A stretch of 64,000 nt of DNA from RUG708 sp050946535 (lineage in GTDB: Bacteria > Bacillota > Clostridia > Peptostreptococcales > Anaerovoracaceae). Below, one piece after another: positions 15,715-25,338 of this stretch. Made by a program: the position numbers and the translations under genes. The stretch covers positions 186,001-250,000 of the forward strand of contig JBMNUZ010000001.1 in NCBI GenBank assembly GCA_050946535.1, read 5' to 3'. Positions within the stretch are counted from its first letter, which is position 1; the number at the start of each line of letters is the position of its first letter. The notes below the pieces were generated by a model that saw nothing but the letters and a program-made list of their open reading frames with translations, was not told where the DNA came from and did not search any database.

Positions 15715-16993
15715 AAAATGGATGAGACTGGCCGCCCTGACCGCGGCAGTCATTATGTGCCTTGCTTTTTTTCCTGTAAAAGCAGACGCTTATTTTAATC
15801 GTGGAACGGTACAGATTTCGGTCGGGAAATCATCCGTTTCCATCGCAAGCGGCGGAACGGCGTCGGTATCGGTGCAGGTCAGCCCGATCAAACAGGACCA
15901 GCTGCCGGGATGCGGCATGGCTGAATGTCCGCAGACCTGCGGAGACGGATGTCTCGATGCAAACGGTGAGTGTACGTGCGGAGGAACCGAATATCACACA
16001 TACTACTCTTCTGTGTCTGTGGCATCGTCTAATTCGTCTGTAGCAACCGCATCATATTCAAACGGGACATTAACTATAAAGGCAGGAAATACAGGAACAG
16101 CAACGATTTCGCTGACAGGAAGCCTCAGGCAGTACACAGACGGAAAAGCTTCCGTAGCCGTAACCGTTACTCCTAAGTCTTCGAGCCAGTCGGGCTCGTC
16201 CTCTTCGTCGGGCAGCTCTTCAAGCAGCGGTGATAGTTCCGCAAATGCAGCCGACGGTACATCTTCGGGAGTAATCGTTGAAAATCAGGACAACAGTGCA
16301 CAGAATACCGATACCACGGGGGTGACTGATGCTGCATCAGAGGATCAGACGGCGAATCCCGAGGGCCAGCTGCTCGATACAGAGAAAGGCAAGTACAGAA
16401 TTGCAGATATAAGCAGCACCACAGACGTCGAAGCGTGCTTCAGGGACGCTATAGCAGAGGGAAGCCATCTCGTATTCCAGAAGAAAAACGGCGACAATAT
16501 AGAGTATTCGTGGACGTTCGACGGAACACAGCTCGACCCGGATTTCGATTATTCGAAGATGGATCTCGATATCACAGGCTCCTCTGAATATCCTGATTCA
16601 TTCAAAGATTCCCTCAAGGGAACAAACGTATATTACATGAAGTTTTCATACAGCGGTGACCTGCCTGCTTCAGCGGAAATCTACATAAACGTGACGGAGG
16701 GATTCGACACCGATCAGGATCTGCACCTCTATCAGGCCATCAGCACGTCAGGAAAGCTGAAGGATCAGGACGTTCAGGCTCAGATGACGAACGGATACGC
16801 TTCATTCACGATCGACCACTGTTCGTCATATGTCCTCACGGATCAGGAGGTATCGACGGCTGTCGCAGCAACTTCTACATCGTCAGACAGCGGGGAATCG
16901 ATGAATATTCCGGTACTGCTGGGAATCATTGCGGCAATGGCTGCTGCAGCGCTCCTCATCTTCTTCCTTGTTCGTTCGGTCAGAAAGAACTGA
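15692..16993 (+). CDS. membrane-anchored surface protein with six-Cys module
   Basis: 433 residues from ATG 15692; ATG 15722 with AGGAG before it is an alternative. Signal peptide to about residue 32 (ending VKADA). A Big_2-like beta domain (about 33-155) is interrupted by a Cys cluster: LPGCGMAECPQTCGDGC then GECTCGG, six Cys in all. The same module recurs in the SLH proteins at 28316 and 32249. A Ser/Gly-rich linker (about 165-190) and an unrecognised domain (about 235-390) lead to a single C-terminal membrane helix and a RSVRKN tail. There is no LPxTG motif. It sits directly behind the importer ATPase gene, overlapping it, so it should belong to the same uptake system. Confidence 0.78.
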   Translation: MESIFRSKKWMRLAALTAAVIMCLAFFPVKADAYFNRGTVQISVGKSSVSIASGGTASVSVQVSPIKQDQLPGCGMAECPQTCGDGCLDANGECTCGGTEYHTYYSSVSVASSNSSVATASYSNGTLTIKAGNTGTATISLTGSLRQYTDGKASVAVTVTPKSSSQSGSSSSSGSSSSSGDSSANAADGTSSGVIVENQDNSAQNTDTTGVTDAASEDQTANPEGQLLDTEKGKYRIADISSTTDVEACFRDAIAEGSHLVFQKKNGDNIEYSWTFDGTQLDPDFDYSKMDLDITGSSEYPDSFKDSLKGTNVYYMKFSYSGDLPASAEIYINVTEGFDTDQDLHLYQAISTSGKLKDQDVQAQMTNGYASFTIDHCSSYVLTDQEVSTAVAATSTSSDSGESMNIPVLLGIIAAMAAAALLIFFLVRSVRKN

Positions 16994-17003
16994 GGGAAAG
17001 AAT

Positions 17004-17708
17004 ATGCTGGAGCTAAAAGGAGTAAGGAAAAAATACGAAAAGAACTACATCATCACTGATGCGACGATAAAGTATGAAGACGGCCGTATATACGGTCTTG
17101 CAGGATACAACGGCGCAGGAAAGACGACGCTGCTCAAGACCATGGCCGGAATATACAGACCCGACGGAGGCGAAATCCTGGCGGACGGAGTCAGCGCGGT
17201 CGACAACAGCGCCTTCAGACAGGATTCGTTCCTCATGACGGAAGAACTGTTTTTCGACCCTCAGAGCACGCTCGACGGGATGAGCAGGTTTTATCAGGGA
17301 TACTATCCGTCGTGGGACGGCGGAGTCTTTGAGAAACTGCTCAAAATCTCGGGACTCGACAGAAAGATGAAGATAGCAGGATTTTCAAAAGGTATGCAGA
17401 GGCAGACAGGCCTGATTCTCGCTCTTTCGACTGTTCCTCATTATCTCTTTCTCGACGAGACTTTCGACGGGCTCGATATCGTGAAGCGGAACCTGCTCGC
17501 GAAGCTCCTCAGGTCATATGCAGATAAAAGGAACGCTCTGATAGTGGTCACTTCCCACTATCTCGGCGAGCTGGAGAATATGGTGGACAGCGTCGCGCTT
17601 ATGGAGGACGGAGTGCTTACGGTTCCAGACCGCAGCGAAAGCCTCGAAGAATATTTTACGGAGAAAGCGGGTGTTTCAGATGAAGAAATCAACAGCGTCT
17701 TCGCATAG
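17004..17708 (+). CDS. ABC transporter ATPase (YtrB-like)
   Basis: 234 residues. Walker A GYNGAGKTTLLKTMAG, signature FSKGMQRQTGLILALS, and Walker B YLFLDETFDGLD, where Thr replaces the usual Pro after Asp-Glu as in several exporter-type ATPases. H-loop VVTSHYLGELE. ATG 17004 is used; the frame extends upstream into the previous gene. It overlaps the next gene, a multi-spanning permease, and is 10 bases after the Cys-rich surface protein. This pair resembles YtrB/BcrA-type systems (export or envelope functions), not importers. Its role in the locus is not known. Confidence 0.88.
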   Translation: MLELKGVRKKYEKNYIITDATIKYEDGRIYGLAGYNGAGKTTLLKTMAGIYRPDGGEILADGVSAVDNSAFRQDSFLMTEELFFDPQSTLDGMSRFYQGYYPSWDGGVFEKLLKISGLDRKMKIAGFSKGMQRQTGLILALSTVPHYLFLDETFDGLDIVKRNLLAKLLRSYADKRNALIVVTSHYLGELENMVDSVALMEDGVLTVPDRSESLEEYFTEKAGVSDEEINSVFA

Positions 17709-19890
17709 TCCGGCGGCGCATGATTTCAGACTGGCTCTGAAATCCCTGATCCCCGTCATAGCGGTTGCGCTCGTGATATTTGCGGCGCTCATACCGGTCT
17801 CGACTGCGGCGATACCCGATTCGTCGATCTTCAACATCAATTACACGCACGAGCAGCTTAAATTCAGATTCTGTTCTGAAAACACGATACCGTTCGTATG
17901 TGCTGCAGCACTGCTGACAGGTGCTGCCATAGGGCTGAGGCTGTTCTCGTTCATGCAGGACAGGCGCAGATCGGCCTTTTATTTCTCGCTCGGGATTCCG
18001 AGGAGCAGGCTCTACATCACGAGAGCAGGGGCCGGACTGATCGCGGTGCTGATTACGGCGGTCATTCCTTCGGTGATTTCCCTCATACTGAATATCAGGG
18101 CTCTCGGTGCATACGACAGCATATACAAATACTTCATCATGTTTACGCTCGCGCTCGTTCTGCAGGAAATCGCGGGCATGATGCTCGGCGCCGCCGGCTG
18201 CTTCCTTTCAGGAACAAGCGGTGAGTCTGTCGCGGCAGCGCTCACTCTCGGAGCGGCTCCGACGGTCGCCATCTACCTGGCGAACGTCCTCATGAAGACA
18301 TTTACATGGGGAAGCGTCTACGGAGCAGTGAAGTACTCAGGCGAGGCCGTAAAGGAGGGGCTCCTCACGAGCCTGTCGGACTTCAACCCAGCCTTCTTTT
18401 CTTACGGATGGCTGCAGGATTATAACTCGTTCAGCCGGACGATGGACACGATGGATCCAGATCCGGTGAATGCAGCGCCTGTGGCGGCGTGGTTCGCCGT
18501 TCTTGCGGTTGTATTCGTGCTCCTGGGCATACTGTTCGACAGATACAAAGCCGAGAGATCGGGCCTGTCAGGCCTTTTCAAATTTACAAATATACTGGCG
18601 CTTATCGTATGGCCGGCAGCATCATTCGCAGTTGTGCTCGACGTGCTGAAAAACACGGGAACTGCCATCTCAACGGCTGCTGCTGTGTGCTGCATGATTC
18701 TCGTCTACGCAGTTCTGGCCGGTGCGGTCTTTTTGAGAAACGGTACGTTTAAATCTAGAACTCTAGGCTGCGTCGCGCTCTGCGCGGTCGTATTCGTCTG
18801 CTTAGGCACTGCTGCCAGCGGCGGATTCGGCCTGAGCTACAGAATTCCAGACGTATCCGACGTTGAATCGGTAGAAATATCGTATACCGGCGATCCGTCT
18901 CTGATACCAGGCGAATGCAGCATTATACAAAACGGAAACAGTCTGTACTACAGCGGAACAGTAGAACTCAGTTCTGACGACGCCATCGAGACTGCAGAGG
19001 AACTCGATAAAACGATGATAGAGAGAGGCCGCGAAGACCTCAAATCCGCAGATGACTTCGGCGGCACCGTGCTTCCGTACGATATAGAGATACGCTATAA
19101 GACCAGCAGCGGGACTATAGAACGTTACTACGACCGCGTGAGGGCTTCGGATCTCGCAGAATTCCTGAAGCTCGAAGACGGCAGCGAACTGATGAATATG
19201 ATATCCAGCGTCGTAAAAGGCGACAAATCAGACAGCCTCTGGAATTCGGAGGCGTTCGCCAGCGGCGAAATATATGTTTCGAACAGTTACATGACAGATG
19301 TAAGGCATATAACGCTGACTCAGGAGAACAGAGATCTTCTGCTTCAGAGCATCGCCTCAGATCTTTCGGAGATCTCAGCCGACAGCCGCTATCATCCTCA
19401 GAGCGATCAGACGGGATTCATATATTTCACCCTGAATGGCGAAAGCGACACTGAGCAGTTCGCGGTTGGTTCCGCGAGCACAAAGGTATATCTGACAGAT
19501 GAGTTTACCGCTACGAATGCGCTTCTCGCATCGTGGAACGCGCTGCCTGACAGCACAGCGATCGACGCTCAGCAGGTGGACAGTATAATGATCCAGAAAT
19601 TCGATCCGTACAGCGGAATGAACGAGCTTTCGTCGCCGATCTCCCTGTTTTTCTCGGAATACAGGTCAGAGTCCTCTGATGAGTTCCTGACAGGAAGCGA
19701 TTTCGGCACACGCCCTCAGATCACCGACAAAGATCAGATCAGCCAGCTGCTTTCTGCGTCCGTTTCGAGCGCATACATGGACGACGGAGGATGCCTGATA
19801 GCCGTAAAGCCTGCAGGCTCGACGTACTACATTTACAGATATATCCCGCTCGATTCAGAGCCGGATTTCATAAAGGAAAAAATAAATTAA
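17680..19890 (+). CDS. ABC permease with large extracytoplasmic C-terminal domain
   Basis: About 736 residues from ATG 17680; an in-frame GTG at 17671 is possible. The first 390 or so residues hold about 8-10 membrane helices (e.g. SLIPVIAVALVIFAALIPV and LGCVALCAVVFVCLGTAAS). The remaining 345 residues are hydrophilic and probably face outside, with no recognised domain. The 29-base overlap with the ATPase gene indicates an ABC pair. Helix pattern and context fit ABC-2-type permeases; substrate unknown. The long outer domain is unusual for the YtrB partner family. Confidence 0.7.
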   Translation: MKKSTASSHSPAAHDFRLALKSLIPVIAVALVIFAALIPVSTAAIPDSSIFNINYTHEQLKFRFCSENTIPFVCAAALLTGAAIGLRLFSFMQDRRRSAFYFSLGIPRSRLYITRAGAGLIAVLITAVIPSVISLILNIRALGAYDSIYKYFIMFTLALVLQEIAGMMLGAAGCFLSGTSGESVAAALTLGAAPTVAIYLANVLMKTFTWGSVYGAVKYSGEAVKEGLLTSLSDFNPAFFSYGWLQDYNSFSRTMDTMDPDPVNAAPVAAWFAVLAVVFVLLGILFDRYKAERSGLSGLFKFTNILALIVWPAASFAVVLDVLKNTGTAISTAAAVCCMILVYAVLAGAVFLRNGTFKSRTLGCVALCAVVFVCLGTAASGGFGLSYRIPDVSDVESVEISYTGDPSLIPGECSIIQNGNSLYYSGTVELSSDDAIETAEELDKTMIERGREDLKSADDFGGTVLPYDIEIRYKTSSGTIERYYDRVRASDLAEFLKLEDGSELMNMISSVVKGDKSDSLWNSEAFASGEIYVSNSYMTDVRHITLTQENRDLLLQSIASDLSEISADSRYHPQSDQTGFIYFTLNGESDTEQFAVGSASTKVYLTDEFTATNALLASWNALPDSTAIDAQQVDSIMIQKFDPYSGMNELSSPISLFFSEYRSESSDEFLTGSDFGTRPQITDKDQISQLLSASVSSAYMDDGGCLIAVKPAGSTYYIYRYIPLDSEPDFIKEKIN

Positions 19891-19916
19891 ACTCTTATTG
19901 ATGAAAGGAGATACGC

Positions 19917-21563
19917 ATGAAAAAGTTTGCAGCATTGCTGCTTTCGGCAGTCATGATAATGACCGGCATGTTCGCCCTGCCTGTTTTTGCGGACGATTCG
20001 ACTGCGCCTGCTGTAACCGATTGGGACGTTTACACATCGCACGGAGGAACGGTGGTTGGATCTGGATACAGCACCTGCGACGAACAGTACGTGACGATGA
20101 CAGTTACGTTTGACAAGAATATAGTTATCGCCGATCCGGTAAAGGCATATGACGAGTTTACCGTAATGCTCAATAAAGACGTGAGTGAGCAGCCGATTAC
20201 GATCACTTCGACCAAAGAATACACTAACGGCGATGCATATCCTGTTTACGGAACGCTTTCCGCAGGATCCGACGGAAAATCGGTGGTATTCAAGCTGTAT
20301 TACGGTTTCGCTCCGTATGCGTCAAGGCTCACGATCGAGCCTGTGAGCACGATAACGCAGATAACCGGCGAGGACGGAACGCCTGTTTCATGGGAAAATG
20401 TAGATCTTTACATCCCTAACGGCGTGACCTTCTCAACCGTATCGAGAACCGTCGGGACATCATCTACATGCGCTTCTGTCACGAAGCAGGTCAGCGCACC
20501 GTCTGATTCGACCCGCATGATGATACACGTGCTTTTCCTTAAAAACGGTGAACCTGTAGGCGAAACCGATACCTACGGCTCGAACCTGACCACTCATTTC
20601 CACGATTATCTGACGCTCGGCGCAGATGGTTACGTCTCACTGCTGAAAGGATGGTTCACGAACAAATTCGGGTCCGACTACACGCTGACTACAAATGGCT
20701 CGCAGTTTACAGTAACGGCGAACAATGCCGAGGAGGGCGAAGTGCTCGACCTGATGGTATACGCATATCCTCAGGACAGAGATACCGGAGCCGACAAGAC
20801 GGCGCTCGAAAGTTCGATTAGTAAGGCAGAGAACATCGATTCTTCGCAGTACACGGTAGCTTCATATACAAACCTCAAATCGAAGCTCGCCGAGGCGAAG
20901 GCTGCAGACAACTGCATATACTACCTGCAGAGCCAGATAGACGAGGTGAAATCTGAGCTCGATACAGCTATTTCGAATCTCGAAATAAAAACCGCTGAAA
21001 ACGATGACACCAATTTCCCGTTCACGGACGTATCGACCGACCGCTGGTCGCGCGGAGCCATCGTTTACGTATATAACAAGAACCTGTTCAGCGGCACTTC
21101 AGCGACAACATTCGATCCGTCGGCGTCGATGTCGAGAGCGATGCTCGTTACCGTGCTCTACAGAATGGACGGCGCGTCCTACAGCGGCGCTAATTCGTTC
21201 AGCGACGTATCATCGGGTTCGTACTATTACGACGCTGTAGGCTGGGCTGCAGCCAACGGCATCGTAAGCGGCACCTCCGCTACTACATTCAGTCCTGACA
21301 ATGCGATAACGCGTGAGCAGATGGCGTGCATTTTCTACAGATATGCGCAGTACAAGGGATTCAGCACATCAGAGACAGCTGAACTGTCGAAGTATACGGA
21401 CGCTTCGAGCGTCAGCTCTTATGCAACGACTGCTATGAGCTGGGCGGTAGGAAGCGGACTCATCTCAGGAACGTCTTCGACAGAACTCTCACCGCAGCTC
21501 GGAGCTACGAGAGAGCAGACCGCAGCGATAATCCAGCGCTTCTCAGAAAAATACATGAACTGA
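19917..21563 (+). CDS. secreted SLH protein with HxH module
   Basis: 548 residues. Signal peptide about 1-26 (ending LPVFAD). Residues 30-285 form the module shared with the lipoprotein at 11437 and with the SLH proteins at 22221 and 28316; it contains His227/His229 in THFHDYL and closes VLDLMVYAYPQ. Residues 295-355 resemble a FIVAR three-helix repeat (ALESSISKAENIDSSQY). Residues 365-548 are three SLH repeats that should bind cell-wall pyruvylated polymer (FPFTDVSTDRWSRGAI; WAAANGIVSGTSATTFSP; SWAVGSGLISGTSSTELSP). AAAGGAG precedes the ATG. It is 26 bases after the ABC permease and ahead of a terminator, so it ends this transcription unit. Confidence 0.85.
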   Translation: MKKFAALLLSAVMIMTGMFALPVFADDSTAPAVTDWDVYTSHGGTVVGSGYSTCDEQYVTMTVTFDKNIVIADPVKAYDEFTVMLNKDVSEQPITITSTKEYTNGDAYPVYGTLSAGSDGKSVVFKLYYGFAPYASRLTIEPVSTITQITGEDGTPVSWENVDLYIPNGVTFSTVSRTVGTSSTCASVTKQVSAPSDSTRMMIHVLFLKNGEPVGETDTYGSNLTTHFHDYLTLGADGYVSLLKGWFTNKFGSDYTLTTNGSQFTVTANNAEEGEVLDLMVYAYPQDRDTGADKTALESSISKAENIDSSQYTVASYTNLKSKLAEAKAADNCIYYLQSQIDEVKSELDTAISNLEIKTAENDDTNFPFTDVSTDRWSRGAIVYVYNKNLFSGTSATTFDPSASMSRAMLVTVLYRMDGASYSGANSFSDVSSGSYYYDAVGWAAANGIVSGTSATTFSPDNAITREQMACIFYRYAQYKGFSTSETAELSKYTDASSVSSYATTAMSWAVGSGLISGTSSTELSPQLGATREQTAAIIQRFSEKYMN

Positions 21564-21665
21564 CGCACTGCACCGGAATAAATGATGCAGGCATGACACG
21601 AAAGCCTGTGCAGACGGTCTGTTGTTACAGATATTCAGACAGATAGAAAGTTAAACAATATTTTA

Positions 21666-21705
21666 GCGGGCATTTCCGTTATTATCGGGAATGCCCGCTT
21701 TTTTT
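21666..21705 (+). terminator. rho-independent terminator
   Basis: GCGGGCATTTCCG (21666-21678), loop TTATTAT, CGGGAATGCCCGC (21686-21698) with one G-U pair, then TTTTTTT. Strong terminator after the first SLH gene. Confidence 0.93.
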
Positions 21706-22220
21706 CCGGCTGGAAATTTTCTCAGCCAGCCGATGCCAGGAACCGAGGACCGCAGTCTCCGTGATTTATTCTCTTTATTCTCTACGTGATAAAATTCCGG
21801 CAGCCGCCGTCAGGAACATCAGGCTGCAATATCAACGATAAACCTGTATTAGTGAATAATCCCGCCGAATGACTTCTGCATTCTGTAAAGTCATTGTATT
21901 AATTTTTTTGATAGATGCCGGTCATATTTCATATTTCTTGAAATTACACGAATATTACATCGAATAAATTTCAAATAATATATTGACCTGATACCAACTC
22001 CTAAGTATAAAATAACAGTGTGTGATAATAAAACCAACTTAACCAAACTCATTTTTTCAAATACTACCGAAACGGTATAAAACATACCTAGTAGGTGGCT
22101 TTATAAAGCCAGGGAGGTGAAAAAAGAAAAAATATATGTCCGCATATACTTGGCACGTATATGCATATAATATGTTTTTTTATCAATGAGTTAAATTGAT
22201 AATTAAGGAGTATAAAGTTT
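21706..22220 (+). promoter_or_regulatory. long leader of the large SLH gene with palindromes
   Basis: No gene in these 515 bases. Seen: CAACTCCTAAGT (about 21993-22004), repeating a sequence next to merR at 11.3 kb; perfect palindrome TGGCTTTATAAAGCCA (22096-22111); perfect inverted repeat GCATATAC (22142-22149) and GTATATGC (22157-22164); TATAAT at 22166-22171 just after it, a likely -10 box; ATCAAT/ATTGAT around 22184-22202. The inverted repeat overlapping the -10 is a plausible operator. AAGGAG lies before ATG 22221. Confidence 0.5.
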
Positions 22221-25200
22221 ATGAAATTGTTTAAAAGCGTATTAGGAATAGTCCTGTCAGCAACGATGATACTGACAGGCTGTTTCGCAGCTGTTCCTGC
22301 TTCATTCGCAGCAGATACGGACAGCTCAGTAACAACTCAGCAGGCAGGGCCTGCCCTCGTCGATTATTCGGTCGAAAGCAAGAACGTTTCACCTAAGACC
22401 GAAGAAGGCGAAGAATTTATCGTAACTCTGGTGTTTGACCAGAATCTAACGACAGACCGCTACACTTCAAATGCATTTAATATCGAGCTCAGCGGAAGAT
22501 CACTGTCGGACATGGGATTTGCGAATCCTGTTGTCACCGCGGAAGATAACAAACTGATACTTGATATCAAGGGTACTTCAGGCAGCACATGGACTTACTA
22601 TGTATCCAGAACGCTCGACATTTCCCTTAAGTCAAACTACTACGAAGATATCATGAACGAAGCCGGCACAGCCTGCTCGTACTTCCCTGATATCCACACT
22701 TCGGTCCCTGTAATGATGCCGGACAGCAACGGAGATATGTTCGTACAGACATCATACACGGCAGGCAGTGCATCATCTGGAACCAAGGAGTCAATAACAT
22801 TCCGCATGGCAGGCGATGCTACAGGCAGAGCTGCTAACGCGATACAGATCCTCAGCAGCGACGACATGGACGGCAATACCATTGTCGGCGGCAGCGATAC
22901 GGGTACAGTTTACGTTCATTCACATATGTTCAAGACCCTGACCCAGGCGGATTACGTACAATATCTGGCTAATGCTTTCAATAGAAATGCCACAAATTAT
23001 TCTACAGGATACACTATGACGGCTACGCCGGATACAGATGATCCGACTCAGTCGACAGTTACAATTACTGCAGATACAGCGAGCGATACACAGACTCTCG
23101 CAAACGCAGTTATTAAGGTTTTCGCATATGAGAGCCCGAACGACGCAAGATACCAGCAGTGGACTTTCAATGCAGAGATCGCAGAAGCAGAAGCACGTCT
23201 GGAAACTATCTCGGCGTCCGGATACAACAAGATTTCTTCAGACACCATAGAAAATAGTATATCTACACTTACAGACGCTATCGCACAGGCACAGACCGAT
23301 TATAATTCTATAACCGACGATACTACATCTGTAGAATACAATGCGTACAGAGATAAGCTTATAGAGGCAATGGATACTGCTGCAGACAGCAATATCTCGA
23401 CAGATGAAGCTACAAGAAACGGCAGCGTATATCTAACTCTCGACGGCGGTCAGGACTGGATTGACAATATTACTGAGGTAGACATCGACGGAACAGCCGT
23501 AGATTCTTCGTACTACACGATCGACGGCACGACTCTTACCATCAAGAGTTCTCAGTTCCAGGATCCTGAAAGGACAAAGGATTACGAGATCACTGTTAAA
23601 TCAACGGGCTATGCGGATGTAGTAAAGGATGTAACGGTTTACTTCTACGGAGCCCAGACTTTCCAGATCAGACACCTCGATGCAAACGGCAAAATTTTGA
23701 AGTCGAAGATCTACACACTTGACGAGATAAAGGCGTTATCAGACGATAATGATCATTATTATCACGCAATCTGCACGATGAGAGGCATTACCGCTTTCAA
23801 GGGCAGAGGTGTATACCTTTCAACAATCCTTAAGGATGCAGGAATACAGTTCACGAGCGGAATGACTGCACAGCTCAGAACGAACGACAGTGTAGAGGAA
23901 TCTGATACAAACGATCCTACGGATGAAAACGCTTACTACTGGAGAGGCAACTTCGACTATGACTGGCTCATGCAGGACAGATACTACTTCAGGGATCTTT
24001 ATGAAGAAGGTTCTGACTTCTACAATACGATGAATACGGAAGGCAGCTATTATACTCCATACGGTTCGGCGAAAGTAACATTCGACGAAGGCGACACAGT
24101 AAGAACTGCTGCAGGAGCTTCTACAGACAAGGTTGCGGACGAACCTCTCATCGCATACGAGTACTGCGAGAAGAGCTGGAATATAAATGATCAGACTTCG
24201 CTCGAAACTGAAGAGTACGATCAGGACCTCGCTACAGACAAGAGATTCAGATTCCTCTTCGGAACGGCTCTGTCAGATGAAAACGGCACGACTGTATCGG
24301 CTCCTGAAACAACTCTCTGGTCAGTATCATACGAGGTATTCGGAGTTGATATAATCGACGGAGAAAGCACTTCAACTGACAGCGGCAGCACAGATAATTC
24401 CAATACTGGAAGCACCACATACAAGATCAGCCAGACCGAAGGCATCTCGGGAGGCACAGTTTCTTACGACAAGACTACTGCAGCCAAGGGTGAAACCGTA
24501 ACAGTTACTGCCAAGGCAAACGACGGTTACACGCTCGACGGAATTACAGTAAAGACTGCTACAGGTGCAACCGTTGCGGTAAGCGGTTCTAACGGAACAT
24601 ATACATTTACGATGCCTGCAGAGGATGTAATTATCACAGGTGACTTTACTGAAGAAAATGCCACTCCGACGACAGACACATTCCCGTTCACGGACGTAGC
24701 CGCAAACAGATGGTCGAGAAGCGCTGTAGAATATGTATATAACAACGGAATATTCGCAGGAACATCAGCAACTACATTCTCGCCTGAGACCGTAATGAAC
24801 AGAGCGATGTTTGTAACGATCCTCTACAGAATGGAAGGATCGCCTGCAGTAAGCGGAGATTCCTCATTTACGGACGTTGCATCCGGCCAGTATTACAGCG
24901 ATGCTGTAAAGTGGGCAAGTGACAATGGTATCGTAAGCGGGTACGACGCTGACACATTCGGCCCGAACGACGAGGTAACTCGTGAACAGATGGCTGCAAT
25001 CTTCTACAGATATGCAAATTACAAGAATTATGATGTCAGCGCAACGAACGATCTGAGCAGCTTCAGCGATGCTTCATCGGTAAGCTCATATGCAACAGAT
25101 GCAATGAAGTGGGCTGTAGGCGCTGGAATAATCTCAGGTATGTCCGACGGAACACTCCAGCCTCAGGCAGGAGCTACACGCGAACAGACTGCATCTATCG

Positions 25201-25232
25201 TTCAGCGTTTTATGCAGATTGTAAATGCATAA
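22221..25232 (+). CDS. large SLH protein with HxH, Shr-HID-like and SUOX-like domains
   Basis: 1003 residues. Signal peptide about 1-31 with an internal SGC. Residues about 38-320: HxH module (His233/His235 in VYVHSHMF). Residues about 398-470: a beta domain (DWIDNITEVDIDGTAVDSS, later DYEITVKSTGYADVV) that I match from memory to DUF1533, the Shr-like hemoglobin-interacting domain. Residues about 474-715: domain starting AQTFQIRHLDANGKIL with MRGITAFKGRGVYLSTILKDAG (read in parts), resembling the molybdopterin-oxidoreductase (SUOX) fold but probably not an enzyme. Residues about 733-812: InlB-like beta repeat (DGYTLDGITVKTATG). Residues 819-1003: three SLH repeats. Probably a surface receptor for a large ligand; function is inferred. 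Confidence 0.85.
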   Translation: MKLFKSVLGIVLSATMILTGCFAAVPASFAADTDSSVTTQQAGPALVDYSVESKNVSPKTEEGEEFIVTLVFDQNLTTDRYTSNAFNIELSGRSLSDMGFANPVVTAEDNKLILDIKGTSGSTWTYYVSRTLDISLKSNYYEDIMNEAGTACSYFPDIHTSVPVMMPDSNGDMFVQTSYTAGSASSGTKESITFRMAGDATGRAANAIQILSSDDMDGNTIVGGSDTGTVYVHSHMFKTLTQADYVQYLANAFNRNATNYSTGYTMTATPDTDDPTQSTVTITADTASDTQTLANAVIKVFAYESPNDARYQQWTFNAEIAEAEARLETISASGYNKISSDTIENSISTLTDAIAQAQTDYNSITDDTTSVEYNAYRDKLIEAMDTAADSNISTDEATRNGSVYLTLDGGQDWIDNITEVDIDGTAVDSSYYTIDGTTLTIKSSQFQDPERTKDYEITVKSTGYADVVKDVTVYFYGAQTFQIRHLDANGKILKSKIYTLDEIKALSDDNDHYYHAICTMRGITAFKGRGVYLSTILKDAGIQFTSGMTAQLRTNDSVEESDTNDPTDENAYYWRGNFDYDWLMQDRYYFRDLYEEGSDFYNTMNTEGSYYTPYGSAKVTFDEGDTVRTAAGASTDKVADEPLIAYEYCEKSWNINDQTSLETEEYDQDLATDKRFRFLFGTALSDENGTTVSAPETTLWSVSYEVFGVDIIDGESTSTDSGSTDNSNTGSTTYKISQTEGISGGTVSYDKTTAAKGETVTVTAKANDGYTLDGITVKTATGATVAVSGSNGTYTFTMPAEDVIITGDFTEENATPTTDTFPFTDVAANRWSRSAVEYVYNNGIFAGTSATTFSPETVMNRAMFVTILYRMEGSPAVSGDSSFTDVASGQYYSDAVKWASDNGIVSGYDADTFGPNDEVTREQMAAIFYRYANYKNYDVSATNDLSSFSDASSVSSYATDAMKWAVGAGIISGMSDGTLQPQAGATREQTASIVQRFMQIVNA

Positions 25233-25283
25233 CACGATAACAAATAGTTTCGGATATATCAGATGATATCCGATTGTATAAGG

Positions 25284-25324
25284 CAGGGCAGCAGAAGAGT
25301 AAATACTTCTGCCGTCCTGTTTTT
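25284..25324 (+). terminator. terminator hairpin, copy 1 of a repeated unit
   Basis: CAGGGCAGCAGAAG (25284-25297) pairs with CTTCTGCCGTCCTG (25306-25319), followed by TTTTT. Near-identical hairpins recur at 27588 and 31964, each in the same place after an SLH gene, marking the boundaries of a duplicated cassette. Confidence 0.85.
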
Positions 25325-25338
25325 ATAAGAGGGAAATT

